NCBI GenBank assembly: GCA_036362985.1
Contig: JAYGXS010000003.1
Location: forward strand, 62,874,260-62,938,259
Reading direction: 5' to 3'
DNA length: 64,000 nucleotides
Source of the DNA: Ligula intestinalis
Taxonomy: Eukaryota; Platyhelminthes; Cestoda; Diphyllobothriidea; Diphyllobothriidae
Shown piece by piece: positions 46,029-58,100 of the stretch (within the stretch, counting starts at the first letter, position 1; each line of letters begins with the position of its first letter). Position numbers and translations under genes: made by a program. The notes beneath the pieces are model-generated. The model did no database searches. It worked only from the letters and a program-made list of their open reading frames with translations, and was not told the origin of the DNA.

Positions 46029-46950
46029 TGATGCCGGTTTACAGGCAATTTAAAAGATTTGGCAATGCACCTCTTGGGTGCCTTCCAAAACCTCGAAGAC
46101 CGGAAAACCCTAAAGCAAACTCCCTATGTTGCAGCCAGTATTGATTTTGTTTCAGGTTTTGTGTTTTATCAATAATAAGCGAGATAGGGAGTTTGCTTCA
46201 AGTGAAAAAACCTGACTTCAAAGGTATGATACAAAGGCAATATATGTACAGTTGTAAGTTGAGTTGACACATCAGCAGGAGAAATGTTGCATATCGTTTA
46301 AGGACATTACTTCGAGATGGAGAGGGTTGGCACAAGAACACAGTGTTCTCAGTCTTCCTTCAATGGTTGTCGGCAAAAGTTGCGCGCTATCGGCTGAAGG
46401 GTTAGCAGACTGCGGGCTGCTGCTTCAGCAGCATTATCTTCAGCATGAAGCCTGGCGGGGTTCAAAGTCCACGAACGCCATCAGAGTGAAAGAGAGATTC
46501 CACCGAGTTAGCACCCAAAATTCGTGAAAGTTGTCCTGAATATAGAAAATTAGTTTTAGCTCTCTTTAACATAAGGTAGCTTTGTTGGGTTTCAATACTT
46601 CTGGGCAGCTCATTCCAGATTGTTATGGCGTTTACTGAAAAGAATTACCGGTACTTTACTGTGCGTGCTATAGGAAGAAATAAAAATACGTCTCGATGAC
46701 TGGTGCGTCGAGAGTGCTTGAGCTGTCTTATTGTACTGAATGGATTAAAGGTTTGACCATTCACAAGTTTAACCAGTAAAAATAGACCCTTCTGCAATCT
46801 ACAAAGCCACAGGGAATCAGCTTTATAAGTTTGCACCTTTGTTGGTAGGCTAAGTTACGGTGTTCTCTAGTGAAAACTCTTCTAGTGAAGAAGTGCTGCA
46901 CTGATTTTATTTTCTTTCGTTCACTAGTGCGCAGAAGACTGAATAAGGTC
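46029..46950 (-). mobile_element. 5'-truncated family A copy nested in family B
   Basis: 0.92 kb, nearly identical by eye to 35297-36205, including the SERKKIKSVQHFFTRRVF coding end, 3' UTR, both pseudoknot stems and terminal hairpin. It sits in the family B RT between AAQICGLISPY and SSLIHYFLYRE, in the same orientation. High identity between the copies suggests recent spread of family A. Confidence 0.85.
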
Positions 46951-47700
46951 GATAGGGTGATATTAAACCACATATCTGTGCAGCCTTTGCAGATATTCGA
47001 TCCGCATGAGGTGACAATGCTAGTTTATTTATGCAGCTTAGGCCTAAGTCTTTTATGGTTGGTCGTTCTAAAAGTGGAGTATTTTGAAAAACTAGTGGAC
47101 GAGGAAGCTTGGCGGGACTGAAACACATGAAACTCCACTTGGATGGAGAGAACTCCACCTGCCAGGTAGCACCCAAACGTAAGAGTGTAAGCAGGTCCAC
47201 TTTTATTTTATCAACGCATATATTGGCTGTGTGCTTAGAAAATGAGTATATGCATTTGAGGTCATCTGCATAAATGAGATTGTATGAATTTTCCAGAACA
47301 GTCGAAATTTCATTTATATATAGAATGGAGAGTAAAGAACCCAATACAGTGCCTTGAAAAACGCCACTCGTGATCAGCTGAGCAGTGGAGTAACTATTAC
47401 TTTTTAAGACCTTCTGGCTGCGGTTAGACATGTAGGAGCCGATGAAGTCAAGGAGAGGGGGACGGATGCCAATGGCTTCCAATTTTACCAGAAGCCGTCT
47501 GTGCAGTACCTTGTCAAAGGTTTCGCTCAGGCCAAAGTAGATAACAACCACGGATTGCCGCTCGTTACGGAGGGAAGTGACGTGGTTAAGAAAAGCTAAG
47601 TGACACGTCTCGCATGATCGTCTGGGTCGAAAACCAGGCTGCGAGTCGCTTAAAAGCTTGTTTTCTCGGCAAAAAATGAGAAGTTGATCAAAAATTATCT
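46951..47700 (-). pseudogene. family B reverse transcriptase core
   Basis: GLSETFDKVLHRRLLVKLEA, FIGSYMSNRSQKVLKSNSYS, GVFQGTVLGSLLSILYINEI and LIYADDLKCIYSFSKHTANI are RT blocks 3-5 with the YADD box. The usual GVPQGS reads GVFQGT and the PLLF motif reads SLLS. The fingers part upstream is split by the insertion at 47709. Confidence 0.8.
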
Positions 47701-47708
47701 TTTCTAGA

Positions 47709-47927
47709 AGTTTGGCTAATAATAATAATAATAATAATTTGTATATTTAAGGCCCAAGGGGCCCTGTCGTTACAAACTTAGTGCTATCGTGAAAATAAAA
47801 ATAATAATGATAAACAGTGAACTCTTATAAAATCATTGTCATGGGCAGTAAAAAAAACTCCTACATCAGTGGATGAGTTCAGCGGGCCACCGATTACCAA
47901 AAAAATATAGGAGAAAAAACTGCCTTA
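47709..47927 (-). mobile_element. short LINE 3' end (about 220 bp) nested in family B
   Basis: On the plus strand: (TAA)n, then TTTGTATATTTAAGGCCCAA with the GGCCC-AAG-GGGCC hairpin. The inner part (GAGTTCAGCGGGCCACCGAT) resembles the family B 3' UTR at about 45050-45070. It is a 5'-truncated copy of a close relative of family B. Confidence 0.8.
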
Positions 47928-48488
47928 ATGCCGGGGTTTTATGAACGCCGCGGTAGTTATTTATGTCCAAACGAGATCCCGACTTAAAGACTGGAAGAAT
48001 AATGGATGTCTTTCAAGTGTCAGGAAAGAAACCATTTAAGAGATAGACTGAAAATATAGGGCTAAGTAATTTGGGAAATGTCGACACTCTTTTGATGCAT
48101 TAGTTAGGAATACCGTCAATTCCCGAAGAGTGCGAGATTTTAGACGACGTATATGCTTTTGAATTAATTATATGGAGAAATCAATGTTCCCGAGAGTATT
48201 GTTTGAGTATGGTTGAAACGACGGGACCGGTTGGAATTCTGTCGTAAAATGCTTTGCAAAGAAAGCATTTAACGATTCATCCTTGTCAGACTCATCGAGT
48301 ACAAATGTTTTATTTTCATTAAGCAATGGGGGCATTTCAATTTCTCGTTTTGTGGAGGACCTACGGTGAAGCAGTTGTGCAACCGATTTTGCAGAGTTTG
48401 ACTCGCTCAGGGCGCAAGATTCCCTATGCTGGTCACGCGCAAGACGAATCTTGGACGCTAATTCGAAGATCTAGGCGATCCTTAGATT

Positions 48489-48530
48489 TGTATATTTGTA
48501 TATTTAAGGCCCAAGGGGCCCTGTCGATGC
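48489..48530 (-). mobile_element. about 40-bp LINE 3' tail nested in family B
   Basis: TTTGTATATTTAAGGCCCAA followed by GGGGCCCTGTCG is the same hairpin and flank as at 47739-47770, with almost no more LINE sequence. It splits the spacer between endonuclease and RT. Confidence 0.75.
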
Positions 48531-48577
48531 ACAGGCAGCGAACTACTAGATCGACCTTTCAGCTGCTTCCTCAATTT

Positions 48578-49500
48578 CTATAGTCGGGGCAAAAGAAAAT
48601 GAGGAACGGTCGATTCTGGTGCGTAGGGTTTCGCAATTTTAGTGGGCACAAATTCCAGCCTTTTATAAGAAACGACCGACATGAGTTCAGCAAGATATGT
48701 AAAGTCGTTAATGGAGAAGGAATTCTGCCAGTTTAATGAGTCAAGAAATTTTTTGATTTTGCTTACGTGTGCAAGGTCATAAGCATGATGGTTACGCACA
48801 GCACTAGCCTTTTCCGTAGACGGAAGCGGAAGACAACAGTAAATTAATAAGTGATCTTTTTGGAAGACGTACTGCTTGAAGTCAACGAAAAGGGGAGCAA
48901 TACCGTTTGTAAAAATCAGATCTAGGATATGATTCTGTCTTGTCGGGGAACGAACCAGTTGAGACCAGTAAGAAAAATTAATGGTATCTAGGAAAGGCTG
49001 AAATCTGGGTGGACAGCAGTTTAAAAGCCAGTCGATTTCACGAAAATTAAAATCTCCAGCAATAATTTTAACTTTAAAAGTGGATTGTGAAATAAATTTG
49101 AATATCATACACAGATTTGCAGCTTCTTCAGATGAAGAGTTAGGAGGATTATATACACATCCGATAATCGCCTTTTGCCGAGGCGACAGGATGATGGAAG
49201 CCTAACAGTAATTTCCAGAGAAGGACGTGCTATTTAAATAAAACAGAAAGTGCCTAAATGACGTTATAATATGGAGAAGACAACCACCCCCATGCTTATT
49301 TATGCGATCATAACGATAGAGATAATACTCGTCTAGGATAAGGGAGGAGTCAGAAATGATTGGATGGGTCCAAGATTCTGTTATGCATACAACATCGGGG
49401 ATCATCTCGAAAGCGATAGCTCGAAGTTTAGCCTTTTTATTTATAACGGACCTGACATTAAGCACTATGACACCTAGTGTGTTTTGAGTGGCAGGACTAT
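48578..49500 (-). pseudogene. family B AP-endonuclease
   Basis: GVIVLNVRSVINKKAKLRAI, DVVCITESW and RYDRINKHGGGCLLHI open the domain. After a frame break come IIAGDFNFREIDW, SPTRQNHILDLIFTNG and FQKDHLLI, where the catalytic SDH reads KDH. A 94-nt frame break (49109-49201) separates the halves. Confidence 0.8.
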
Positions 49501-50600
49501 GGCTATCGTCATTCATAAAAAAGAACTTGGAGGTAGAAGCAAACTGTAGGCCATTGTTATTTGGGGAATAAGTACTGACAGGTATGGAGCTATTTGTATA
49601 TGGGTAGCAAATAATGGATGGCTGATAAGGTCTGATATATCTAGGGACCTCACTTTCTGGCATGGGAAAATGAGGAGAGGATAGACCAAAATAAGCTTCT
49701 GGGCCATTTAGGAGGAATGGGGGAAGGCTAGAAGCATGTAGAAGTTTGTGGGTTTGGGTGGATGAGGGTGGGTAAAGGAACTGAGAGGGGGAAACGGTGA
49801 TAGTGATGTGGCCATTTGCGTAAGGACGAGTGGTCCTTATCAGTGAATCTCTTGTTCGGCAACTCCGATTAGATTTAAAACTAAACCAGTTTGGGTTACT
49901 GCCGTGCCAATGAAATTTTTCGTGGTTCAGGTCCGACGTGTTCGATAACGCATTATACGGGGAAATACCATGACTCGCACGGTCAAGGGAGGATCTAGGT
50001 TGTATTCGGGAAGCGGTCGGCCTTAACGCTTTCGATGGTATTGGCGACATTACTGATGAGCTTGTCGCAGAGTTAAAGGCAACGGAATTGATCGATCATT
50101 GGACAGAGAATTTATTCAGACTATTTGTAATCACAGTAGATGGTGGAGCGGTGGGGCTTGCAGGTCCCAACATCGAGAGGGATAGGTGAAATGGTGCACT
50201 GGTATTTATGGGCCTGTGACTAGACATTCGAGAGGCAGGGATAGCAGGTGTACTGATGGTTACGGGACTATGACTACACATCCACGGGCAGGGATAGTGG
50301 GTGTACTGACGTTAACGGGTGTATTACCAGATATCCGGGGTGGAGGATAAGCGTGTGCATTGACCCTATCGGAACATAGACCAGACTTATTAACAGTGGG
50401 CGGAGAAGTAATTGGTCTATTTGACTGGAGAGCTGCATTTCTTCGCTCCATTGGTGTAAGATCTCAGCCGAGGAAACTTTTGGTCATTTCCAAATATCGA
50501 GAAATGTGACCTCGTTGTGCAAAGATTGAGTCGACCTCGATCGGTGAAAACAATTTAAGTAGTATGGGCGGATTTGAGGCACTTTACTTCCTTGAACCCA
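49501..50600 (-). pseudogene. family B ORF1-like Pro/Ser/Thr-rich region
   Basis: Several frames (50451-50260, 50281-50096, 50050-49202) give low-complexity protein with repeated STPxIPA-type units (VNVSTPTIPA, VTISTPAIPA). No nucleic-acid-binding motif is visible. Position upstream of the endonuclease suggests ORF1. Confidence 0.5.
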
Positions 50601-50627
50601 ACCGAGCATAGAAAATCTCTTGTCACT

Positions 50628-51820
50628 TTAAGTCACTTTAAGTCAATTTATTAATGGAAGGAAGCTTCCGCCCTTGAGCTCTCTATTCATAACCACAATC
50701 GCATAATAGGTCCACCGTAACAATAGTACATAATACAAATGTACAAATGTAGGCTTAACATCAGCGATAAGTTTGAGCCAGTTGCAAAGTGCTGCTCCTG
50801 ACACTTTGTTCATTATATCTGCCACAGTTTCTCAGCAAATGAGAATCGAGTTTGTGTTAAAAAATTTTAACAGTATCTGAGAGGACCACATCTTCCGGGA
50901 GTCCGTTCTACGCTTCAATGACTTTCTGAGAGAAGGCGTTTCGTCGAACGTCGATACGGGCCGGTTTCCTCTGTAGTTTAAAAGGATGACCTCACAGATG
51001 GTCAGTCCGAACCAATTTGAAGAAATCATCAAATTCTAGGAAGCAGTCTTGGCCTCTAGCAATACGGTAGGTTTGTATGAGGTCCCCGCGGAGTTGCCTA
51101 TAATTGAGAGGGAAAAGATCAAGTTCGGTCAGTCTGTCTTCATAAGACAGATGACCAAGATTCTTGACCATCTTCGTAGCCCTCGCCTGCACTCGTTCCA
51201 GGTGCAGGTAATCCTTCTTGAACCACGGACGCTAGGCCTGGACAGCATACTCCAAGTGGGACCGAAAAAACGCTCCGTAGGTTTTCCTGAAGAGCTTCTT
51301 GTCAATGTTGACGAATCCCCGCCTAATCGCAAACAGCACCTGTGTCGCGCGTTTAGCTGCCTTTACACCTTGAGTAGATGGTTTAAGTGAGGAATTTAGT
51401 AGAACACCGAGATCCTTTTGTTCGTTCACACTTGAAAGCGGGTGCCCATCGAGAAGATATTGGAAGGAATCGTTCTCCTCATCAGTCCTTCTAGTACGGA
51501 GTCTTAAAATCACACACTTACTAATGATGAAGTTTAAAAGCCAACGAGCAGACCAGCAGCTAAGTCGATTGAGACTCTCTTGAAGCGCTTTCCTATCGGC
51601 GTCAGACCTGATGGCTCTCCAGAGTTTGACGTCGTCGGCAAACATGATAGCGCTGCAACCCAGGTCGTTGACACAGTCGTTGATATAGATAAGGAAGAGC
51701 AGTGGCCATAAGACAGAGCCTTGGGGGACGCCACTCAAAACAGATGTAGGGTTTGACTTTGAGTCACCGATGCACACAGTTTGCGATCACCCTGTGAGAA
51801 AATCTGTGATCTTGCAATAT
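50628..51820 (-). mobile_element. family D CR1-like LINE, copy 2 (5'-truncated)
   Basis: RT from SQTVCIGDSK, GVPQGSVLWPLLFLIYINDC and MFADDVKLW to KTYGAFFRSHLEYAVQA. After a stop and frame break come [20 protein letters not shown] and [18 protein letters not shown]. The catalytic box reads FADD, usual for CR1 elements. The 3' end is a CACTTTAAGT tandem (50630-50653). The 181-codon RT piece (51777-51232) is open, but the protein lacks blocks 0-3. Confidence 0.85.
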
Positions 51821-54800
51821 CAAAAGAGCAACAAAGTGTGAAGGCGTTTTTAAGTATAAAGTTATAATTACGCTTTTGTCTATCAAAAGCTTCCGTGGTT
51901 ATTTGATGGACGAGGGAGTCTAGCTTTTTGCAGTCTCGGGAATGTACATCGTATAACTTACCTTCAAAGAGGTTCCCTAGTATTGACAAAAGAGATCAAA
52001 ACTTCAACATGAAGTCATTACAGTTCCGTGATGCAGATAAACCAATTTGCTTAGCCTTGACAATGGGCTGCATGTTGATATCAAGGCATTGGCTAGTAGG
52101 TGTGGTTAGGCACCGCTTGGGTCTGAGGGCAGACATCCTACGATGAGCTGTAATTTTTGTTCGCATAATTTGATGAAAATATGATTCTAATGTGATAAGG
52201 TGTAGAAAAACTCAGTCTACAGGATTTAACCGCAGTTGGTTGATAAAAGCCCTTAAAAATTGTTAAACAAATTGCATTAATTATTACGCTCAGAAAAAAC
52301 CAGCTTATCTGATTTTCAGATTATGACTTACGACAAATAATCAGAGTTAACTTAACAACTACTGTAGCCATTTGTTAATAAGCACGTTTAATTTATTTGT
52401 TAAAATGTATTCAATATTGGGAACCAACTTAGCCTTTGACAGGCTCGAGAATATTCGGATCTTGACGATGTCTTTTACTAGGCTGCGATTTTTTTGCGAA
52501 TCTGTTGATTTGCAGAAGTTGCGTTCCAGTAGAAATAGGTTGGAAAAGCAAAATCTTCTTAAATTCCGACTTTCAAACGATTTTCTACGCGAAAAAAATA
52601 ATTCCAGAGACGCAGAAAGAAATTCTACACGTACATTTTCAGCCACAAAATCCTAGGCCAAAAATGACGGGGGATATCGATGCAAAACTGTCCTAAGAGG
52701 AGCTGGGAAATATCGACTGTGATATTGTAGGGTCGTCGTCTTGGAGGCTAGTCGTCTAGTAGGCTAGTCGTCTTGTGTACCTCCACCGATTAACAGCGCT
52801 TAATAAGATCTAATGCAATTGTCTTGAGCAAGCTCCAGTCGTCCTCCGGACCCCCCCTGAGCAGACTGTCCCAATCCATGGACGATAGTGCATTCGTAAT
52901 CGAATTAATATCTGTCTTTTGTATATTTGGCTGGCCCTTCGTTCTCCTCAGTCGTTGAGAATGGAATGAGCTATCCTACAGGAGCGTCGTATGATCAGTC
53001 TTACTGAGAGGGAACTGGAGTGCACTTTATCAATAACAGCTGTATTTCAGACTGAAAAGTTCGGTCTTGGACTCTGAGGGGGTCTATTCTTATCTTGGTA
53101 CCAAAGTATGTGGTATTGCTGCAACAGGTACCGATTAGTCTCACGGTTGTCTGTATGGACCCAGAATTCCAAACTGTCGGCAATTTATCTCTTTCCTTTA
53201 GGGGATAAAGCTGAAGAAAATAATAGATTGAATTGTGCATTAAAGCATATTTTAAAGGTGTCTAACGCTTGGGAATATGGCGAAAGTATTATGTGGAAAA
53301 AACGTTCGTATTTTGCCGCGCGGCAGATGTGCGGAAAACAGAGGAAAGCAGAGGAATTGCTTGGAAATGTTGAATGTGCAGAAAAGCTGAGGATACGTTG
53401 ACAAAAACAGCATTTTTTAACAGACGTAAACCTGTGCACGTGCGCGCGCTCGCCGTGACAGGCGTTATAACCTCCGCCGCGTAATTACGTTGGTTGCCCT
53501 GCTAGAAGCCGCATTAGTATAATTTTTTGGTGTTCTATGTCTCCCCGGTGCAGATATCCAACAGCTCGTATCGCGGCCACCCGGGAGCCCAATATCATGC
53601 ACCGAAAAGTTAGGGTTTGCGACCTGCAGAACGGTTCTTGAAGTTGGGGGCAGGAGAAAACTCCACAACTGGCCGTTTTGCTCATGGGCACTCTGGACAG
53701 GACAATGCTCAACATGGCTATTGCACAAAAGTAATGAGTATAACAAATTTTGCCAGGAATAGGTCTCAATAAATGACTGCGATATCGCTCTTCCCATGAA
53801 ACTAGTGTTTCAGAAGCTTCGGTTGAAGTCGATGAAAGCTGCTCAAATAATTTACTATTAGCTTCTCTACTTCATGCTATTTAAACTATCATTTCATAGC
53901 AAAAAACCGATGGAAAAATTTCCCAAATATTTTATATGCAAGCATCTATATATAGATTCTTATCCTGATCATAGCACCTATTAAACCATTTTTTAAATTC
54001 ATCACTGTTGTCAGTATTCAAATAGGGGTACCGATATTGGTAAGGAAAACAGGAATAATATTTAAAAATCATTAACCGCAATCAGTCAGCCATAACCGAT
54101 CTCAGGTGTTTTGCATTTTGGAGTCGAATCCGAGGTCGTTGGTTATTGAGTCTAATATTGTACCATTGAACCAGGATCACGTTGACTGTTCGGATTTGAA
54201 CTGGAAATTTAAAGATGACAGAGGAGTGCTCGTCGACCATGTTTGTCTCATTATGCCTTAGCATTTAGTCTAGATCGTTCGAAGGCAGTTCCATAGCGAC
54301 TAGCAGCATATTCTGATAAAAGGGTACTGACGGAGACAGAGGAGCCTGGAATGAACATTCGTTTCTCGTTAGCGGTCATCAGCCAACCATACCTAAAGGA
54401 CAAAAGTGTTCTGAAACCTGATCAGTGAGCATCACTCTATCAAAATAAACTAAAACTAGCCATTCAGGCCTCCCACGACTTTATTGACCTTCCATTATCT
54501 GCATATGCTGTCAGTCGGTGCACATCTGTCTATAAGGGTTTTAGCTCGTAAGGTATGAAGAAATTAGCTTGTCCTGTTGCCTGATAGGTGAACGCTACTT
54601 TAATAAATATTCCATATTACTGGTGCTCATACTAGGGTACAGTGCGTAGGATTGAATGGCAGAAAATAAAGACCTGACAGTGGTGAAATTGCGTCTATTT
54701 TTACCGGTTCTCTTCTGTTTATCGTTGTTCAATTCCAGCTTTTTTGACTGCAGTTGTAGTTTAATTATGCATCCTTTTTAGACCCTCGATCATTGAACTT

Positions 54801-54841
54801 CGTGTCAAGCCAGTTTCAACCAGTAGTATATTTACCTCACA
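51821..54841. other. intergenic region before SNF8, no firm gene
   Basis: ORFs of 84-110 codons at 51735-51989, 52359-52646, 53465-53797 (minus) and 53108-53401 (plus) show no recognised domain, and several overlap antisense. 52727-52780 has a three-copy tandem of a GGCTAGTCGTCT unit. Immediately upstream of SNF8, TGCATCCTTTTTAG (about 54768-54781) could be a splice or trans-splice acceptor for its 5' UTR. No core promoter could be identified. Confidence 0.45.
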
Positions 54842-55156
54842 ATGAGGAGAGGCGTAGGAGTCGGTGCAATTAAAAATAGATCACTCGCTCAGTCGCGTTT
54901 CAAGGAGAAGAAAAATGAAATGGAGGAATTTGAAGCAGCCGTCTTGACGAGGCAATGTGATGAATTGAAATCATCCCTAGAAGAGTTCGCTTCCAAATAC
55001 CAATCGAAGATTCGACATGATAAGCAATTTAGAGCTCAGTTTCAGTCAATGTGTGCCAACATTGGCGTCGACCCTTTGGCATCGAGCAATGGATATTGGT
55101 CAAAGATCCTCGGAATTGGCGACTTTTATTATCATTTGGGTGTTCGTATTATTGAG
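54842..55156 (+). CDS. SNF8: SNF8 exon 1
   Basis: 105 codons from [13 protein letters not shown] to GVRIIE, ending in phase 0 before GTAAGTTGG. Covers the N-terminal basic and helical-hairpin region and the [13 protein letters not shown] motif. Confidence 0.97.
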
Positions 55157-58100
55157 GTAAGTTGGACTCGTCAAGATTCTCATGGTAGATTTTCAATACT
55201 ATTTTACGCTTGGTTTGCAGGCAATTTTTTCTCATACATATCACTGTCAGTCTTGTGAGTCTAGGGGCTCAAACCTTTATTAGGCCAGTATGTTAATGGT
55301 TTTCAAACATTCAATCAGGATTGCAGTCCGACGGTGTATTTCAAGGTATAACTAGGTATGACATCCCTGCGAATTCGTTCATTGTGAACAAGATTGTTAC
55401 GACTCTTGCCTCAGACAGTAGTTTCCACGTTCACACCTGGTACCGCCCTATAAAGGTCGGGGCAAGATAGAGATCCCTGATTCTAGAGGTTCTATACTAA
55501 TCTCGACTCTTTGTTCGCTAGGCTTTCCTGTTCTTACAGCCGTCGCTAAATAATCCCATCACTGCCTTACCCGAAATGATCTTTACGAACCTTTCTCTCC
55601 ATTTTGAGTAGCAACACTGTCTGCCAGTGAATATTGGCACTTTTCCATGCGATTTCTGTGGCTTAAACGTTTTTCGAAGTCGATCAGTTGCATTGAGGAA
55701 CAAACCGGCTTTAAAACCCGACTCTTACCTTAGCACTATTAATACATTTAAGGTGCGGATGAATTAAAGACAATCAGATGGTCAGTTTGCTTTGCTACCG
55801 ACAACAAATGGATTTTATGTATGCAGACAGTAAACAATGGTAACAAAAGCTGTGCTTTTTTATGCCTTAAAAATAAGTTTGCCTCATTTCCATTCTTTGG
55901 GGATAAAAGTTGTCTAATGTCTTAAACTTGCAATAAAAGTGTGAGTCCTTATCCTACCGTAGTTTTCGTCCTAAACTCATTTTTTGCAGCCTCGTGACAA
56001 GCGTACGTCCTTTCACTATACCTTAAGTAGAAGCAGTACCCACTTTGTCTCTGCCCGTTCGTGTCTGCTCATACAGTGTCCATGAACAATGAGACTTCTG
56101 ACGTAAACAGGGAGCGAGCGCCGAGTTTTGGGCGCACTTTCGCGTTTGGCAATCCAAGGATACAATATTCAGAAAAAAGTCTTATGCTTCTCTTCCATAC
56201 AACACCTTCCCTCGCTGTCGTGCAACGTCTCTCCGTTTGTATCTAGCTGGTTGTGTACGGTTGTGCCAGTCATTGAGACGGATAATGGAACTAGGTGGTG
56301 TGTCGAAAACAGTCATTGACTGGACTCTCGGAAGGGTCCTGCAAGTTTTTAACGGTGATGCGTTTGCAACTGGACGCCGGCTGATTGAACTCAACTCTGC
56401 TGCTCATTCTGCTAGTCTCGAGTCAGTCTTGCAAACGCCATGGTTTTCTGCTTTCTTGCAGGTATCTAAAACGTCAACCTAGGTGTTTCGGTATTGATCT
56501 CTTGTTATTTTCTCACTCTTTGGGGCATACCTTTTCCAGACTTCTATTGTAAGTAGACACTCGGCGTCTCTCTAGCCTAGACTTACTATGTTCTTTACCA
56601 GAGTGCAAAAATAATCATTTGAACCTATTTTTTTTACTCAACTGTAGATAATGCTTGTTTGTCCATTTCAACTTTAGGTTTGTATGGCGAATCAGCGCCA
56701 GACAGGCGGCCTCATGCCGCTTTCTGAACTCATCGAGGCTGTGAACAGGAACAGGAGTTCTCGACAAGCTGAAGCCAGTCAGGATGATGTAGTCAGAGCT
56801 ATCAAGAAGTTGCGTTGCCTGGGCAGTGGGTTCACGTTGATCGATTTACCCGGTTCTGGACAACTCGTCCAGTCAGTCCCCGGCGAAATGAGCATGGATC
56901 AGACCAAAGTACTCGGTCTAGCTGAGTCCAACGGTGCCTGCGTCTCTGTACGCAGCTGTATTAAGAAGTAAGTTGTAAAATGCACTTTCACTTGACCAAG
57001 TTGTGAAAACTTTGTGGTCTCGATAGGATTAAAACCCACATCAGCAGGGGCGACTTAGAACCGGCTTCGTGTGTTCGAACCTCACCGAGACCATGATTTT
57101 CACAATTGGGTCAATTAAATTTTTCAAATCTGCCAAACTCCTCCTAACAAACGCACTGTTTTTTTCGCTGAGTCTTATTACTTTCAGCAAGATAACATGT
57201 GCGTACAGAAAGACAGCCAATTTGCATACTTTAGGATGTTAGATCTGTTTTTGATCTATTTAGTGTAATAGGACACTGCCAGAATCAGCAGTGTTTCAAA
57301 GAGTACAAAATAACTCCAACACTGTGTCCCTGTCGGTGCGAACTCTAGCCTTTTTTTTGTCTGTAGCTTCATAGAAACCATCTTTGCTCCTAACGTAAAC
57401 TATGCGTAGAATAGAAAAAACCTCGAACATATCGTTCACCAAGAAATGTTTAGATTTCTTGTCACAGCCACTTCACAAATCCGGTAGGATGACTTTTATG
57501 GTCACCTAAACAAGACATGGACATAGGAACGCTCTGCCCACTTAAAATAGGTTGCTCTGCGATAAATTTCAGGGAAGACAAACATACTTGTGTCTAAAAG
57601 AGAGAAATATGCTTTATTTTGATGGTGAGCATCCAAAATTTTCAGAAGAAAATGGCTTAATTAACTGAAACGATGGAATAAGTTCATAAAATACTCCAAA
57701 TCTAGATGTTCTTTTTAAATGAAATTAATTCTCAACACAATCTTTACCCTAACCTCAACCTTAAACCTAGGCATAGGCTTATCACTCAGTTTACTTCTAA
57801 ACCTAGTGGCGTTTGTAGCTCAACTGGTAGAGCGTTGGCTTAGCGTCAAGGCCTTCCCTACTATGCTGGTTCAAATCACGCCGAACACCGCGAGTGTTTT
57901 TCACAATTCAGTCAGCTTAAATTAAGCAAATCTGCCAAACCTTAATAAAATGATCCTTACCAAAAATCGCACGAAAGAGCTTCTGTTGCATTTATCCAAC
58001 ACAAATTATTTTACTGCTTCCAGTTCCCTTAAAGAGAACAGGTAACGACAAACTTTGTTTTTATTTTACCAATTTAAGGTTTAGTTGGACTGAAGAGCGA

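Larger units (their letters stand above)
44786..50600 (-). mobile_element. family B CR1-like LINE with nested insertions
   Basis: About 5.8 kb on the minus strand. In order: Pro/Ser/Thr-rich ORF1-like region (50451-49500), endonuclease (49480-48580), RT (48480-46950 and, after a nested family A copy, 46028-45530) and a 3' UTR ending at 44786 with hairpin GCCC-GAA-GGGC and an ATTTATTTATTATTATT tail. It is broken by three insertions (46029-46950, 47709-47927, 48489-48530) and by frameshifts. The element follows family D copy 1 with only about 25 bp between. Confidence 0.8.
56968..58078 (+). other. SNF8 intron 2 with two tRNA-like repeats
   Basis: 1.1 kb. Contains an inverted-repeat element at 56992-57114 and a tRNA-derived repeat at about 57800-57945. 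Both are followed by the same tail (TTTTCACAATT ... CAAATCTGCCAAAC). A (CCTAAC)-like patch lies near 57747. Confidence 0.7.

Noticed and set aside
52359..52656. 95-codon minus-strand ORF with a mirror ORF on the plus strand
   Set aside because: The minus-strand protein looks somewhat gene-like, but there are no neighbouring exons or domain to support it.
57016..57093. Functional tRNA gene with a 7-bp acceptor stem
   Set aside because: D and anticodon arms are missing, and the stem is part of longer inverted repeats.
57800..57885. Functional tRNA-Ala gene
   Set aside because: The anticodon stem-loop lacks a base, the T arm does not pair, and the tail is shared with another repeat.
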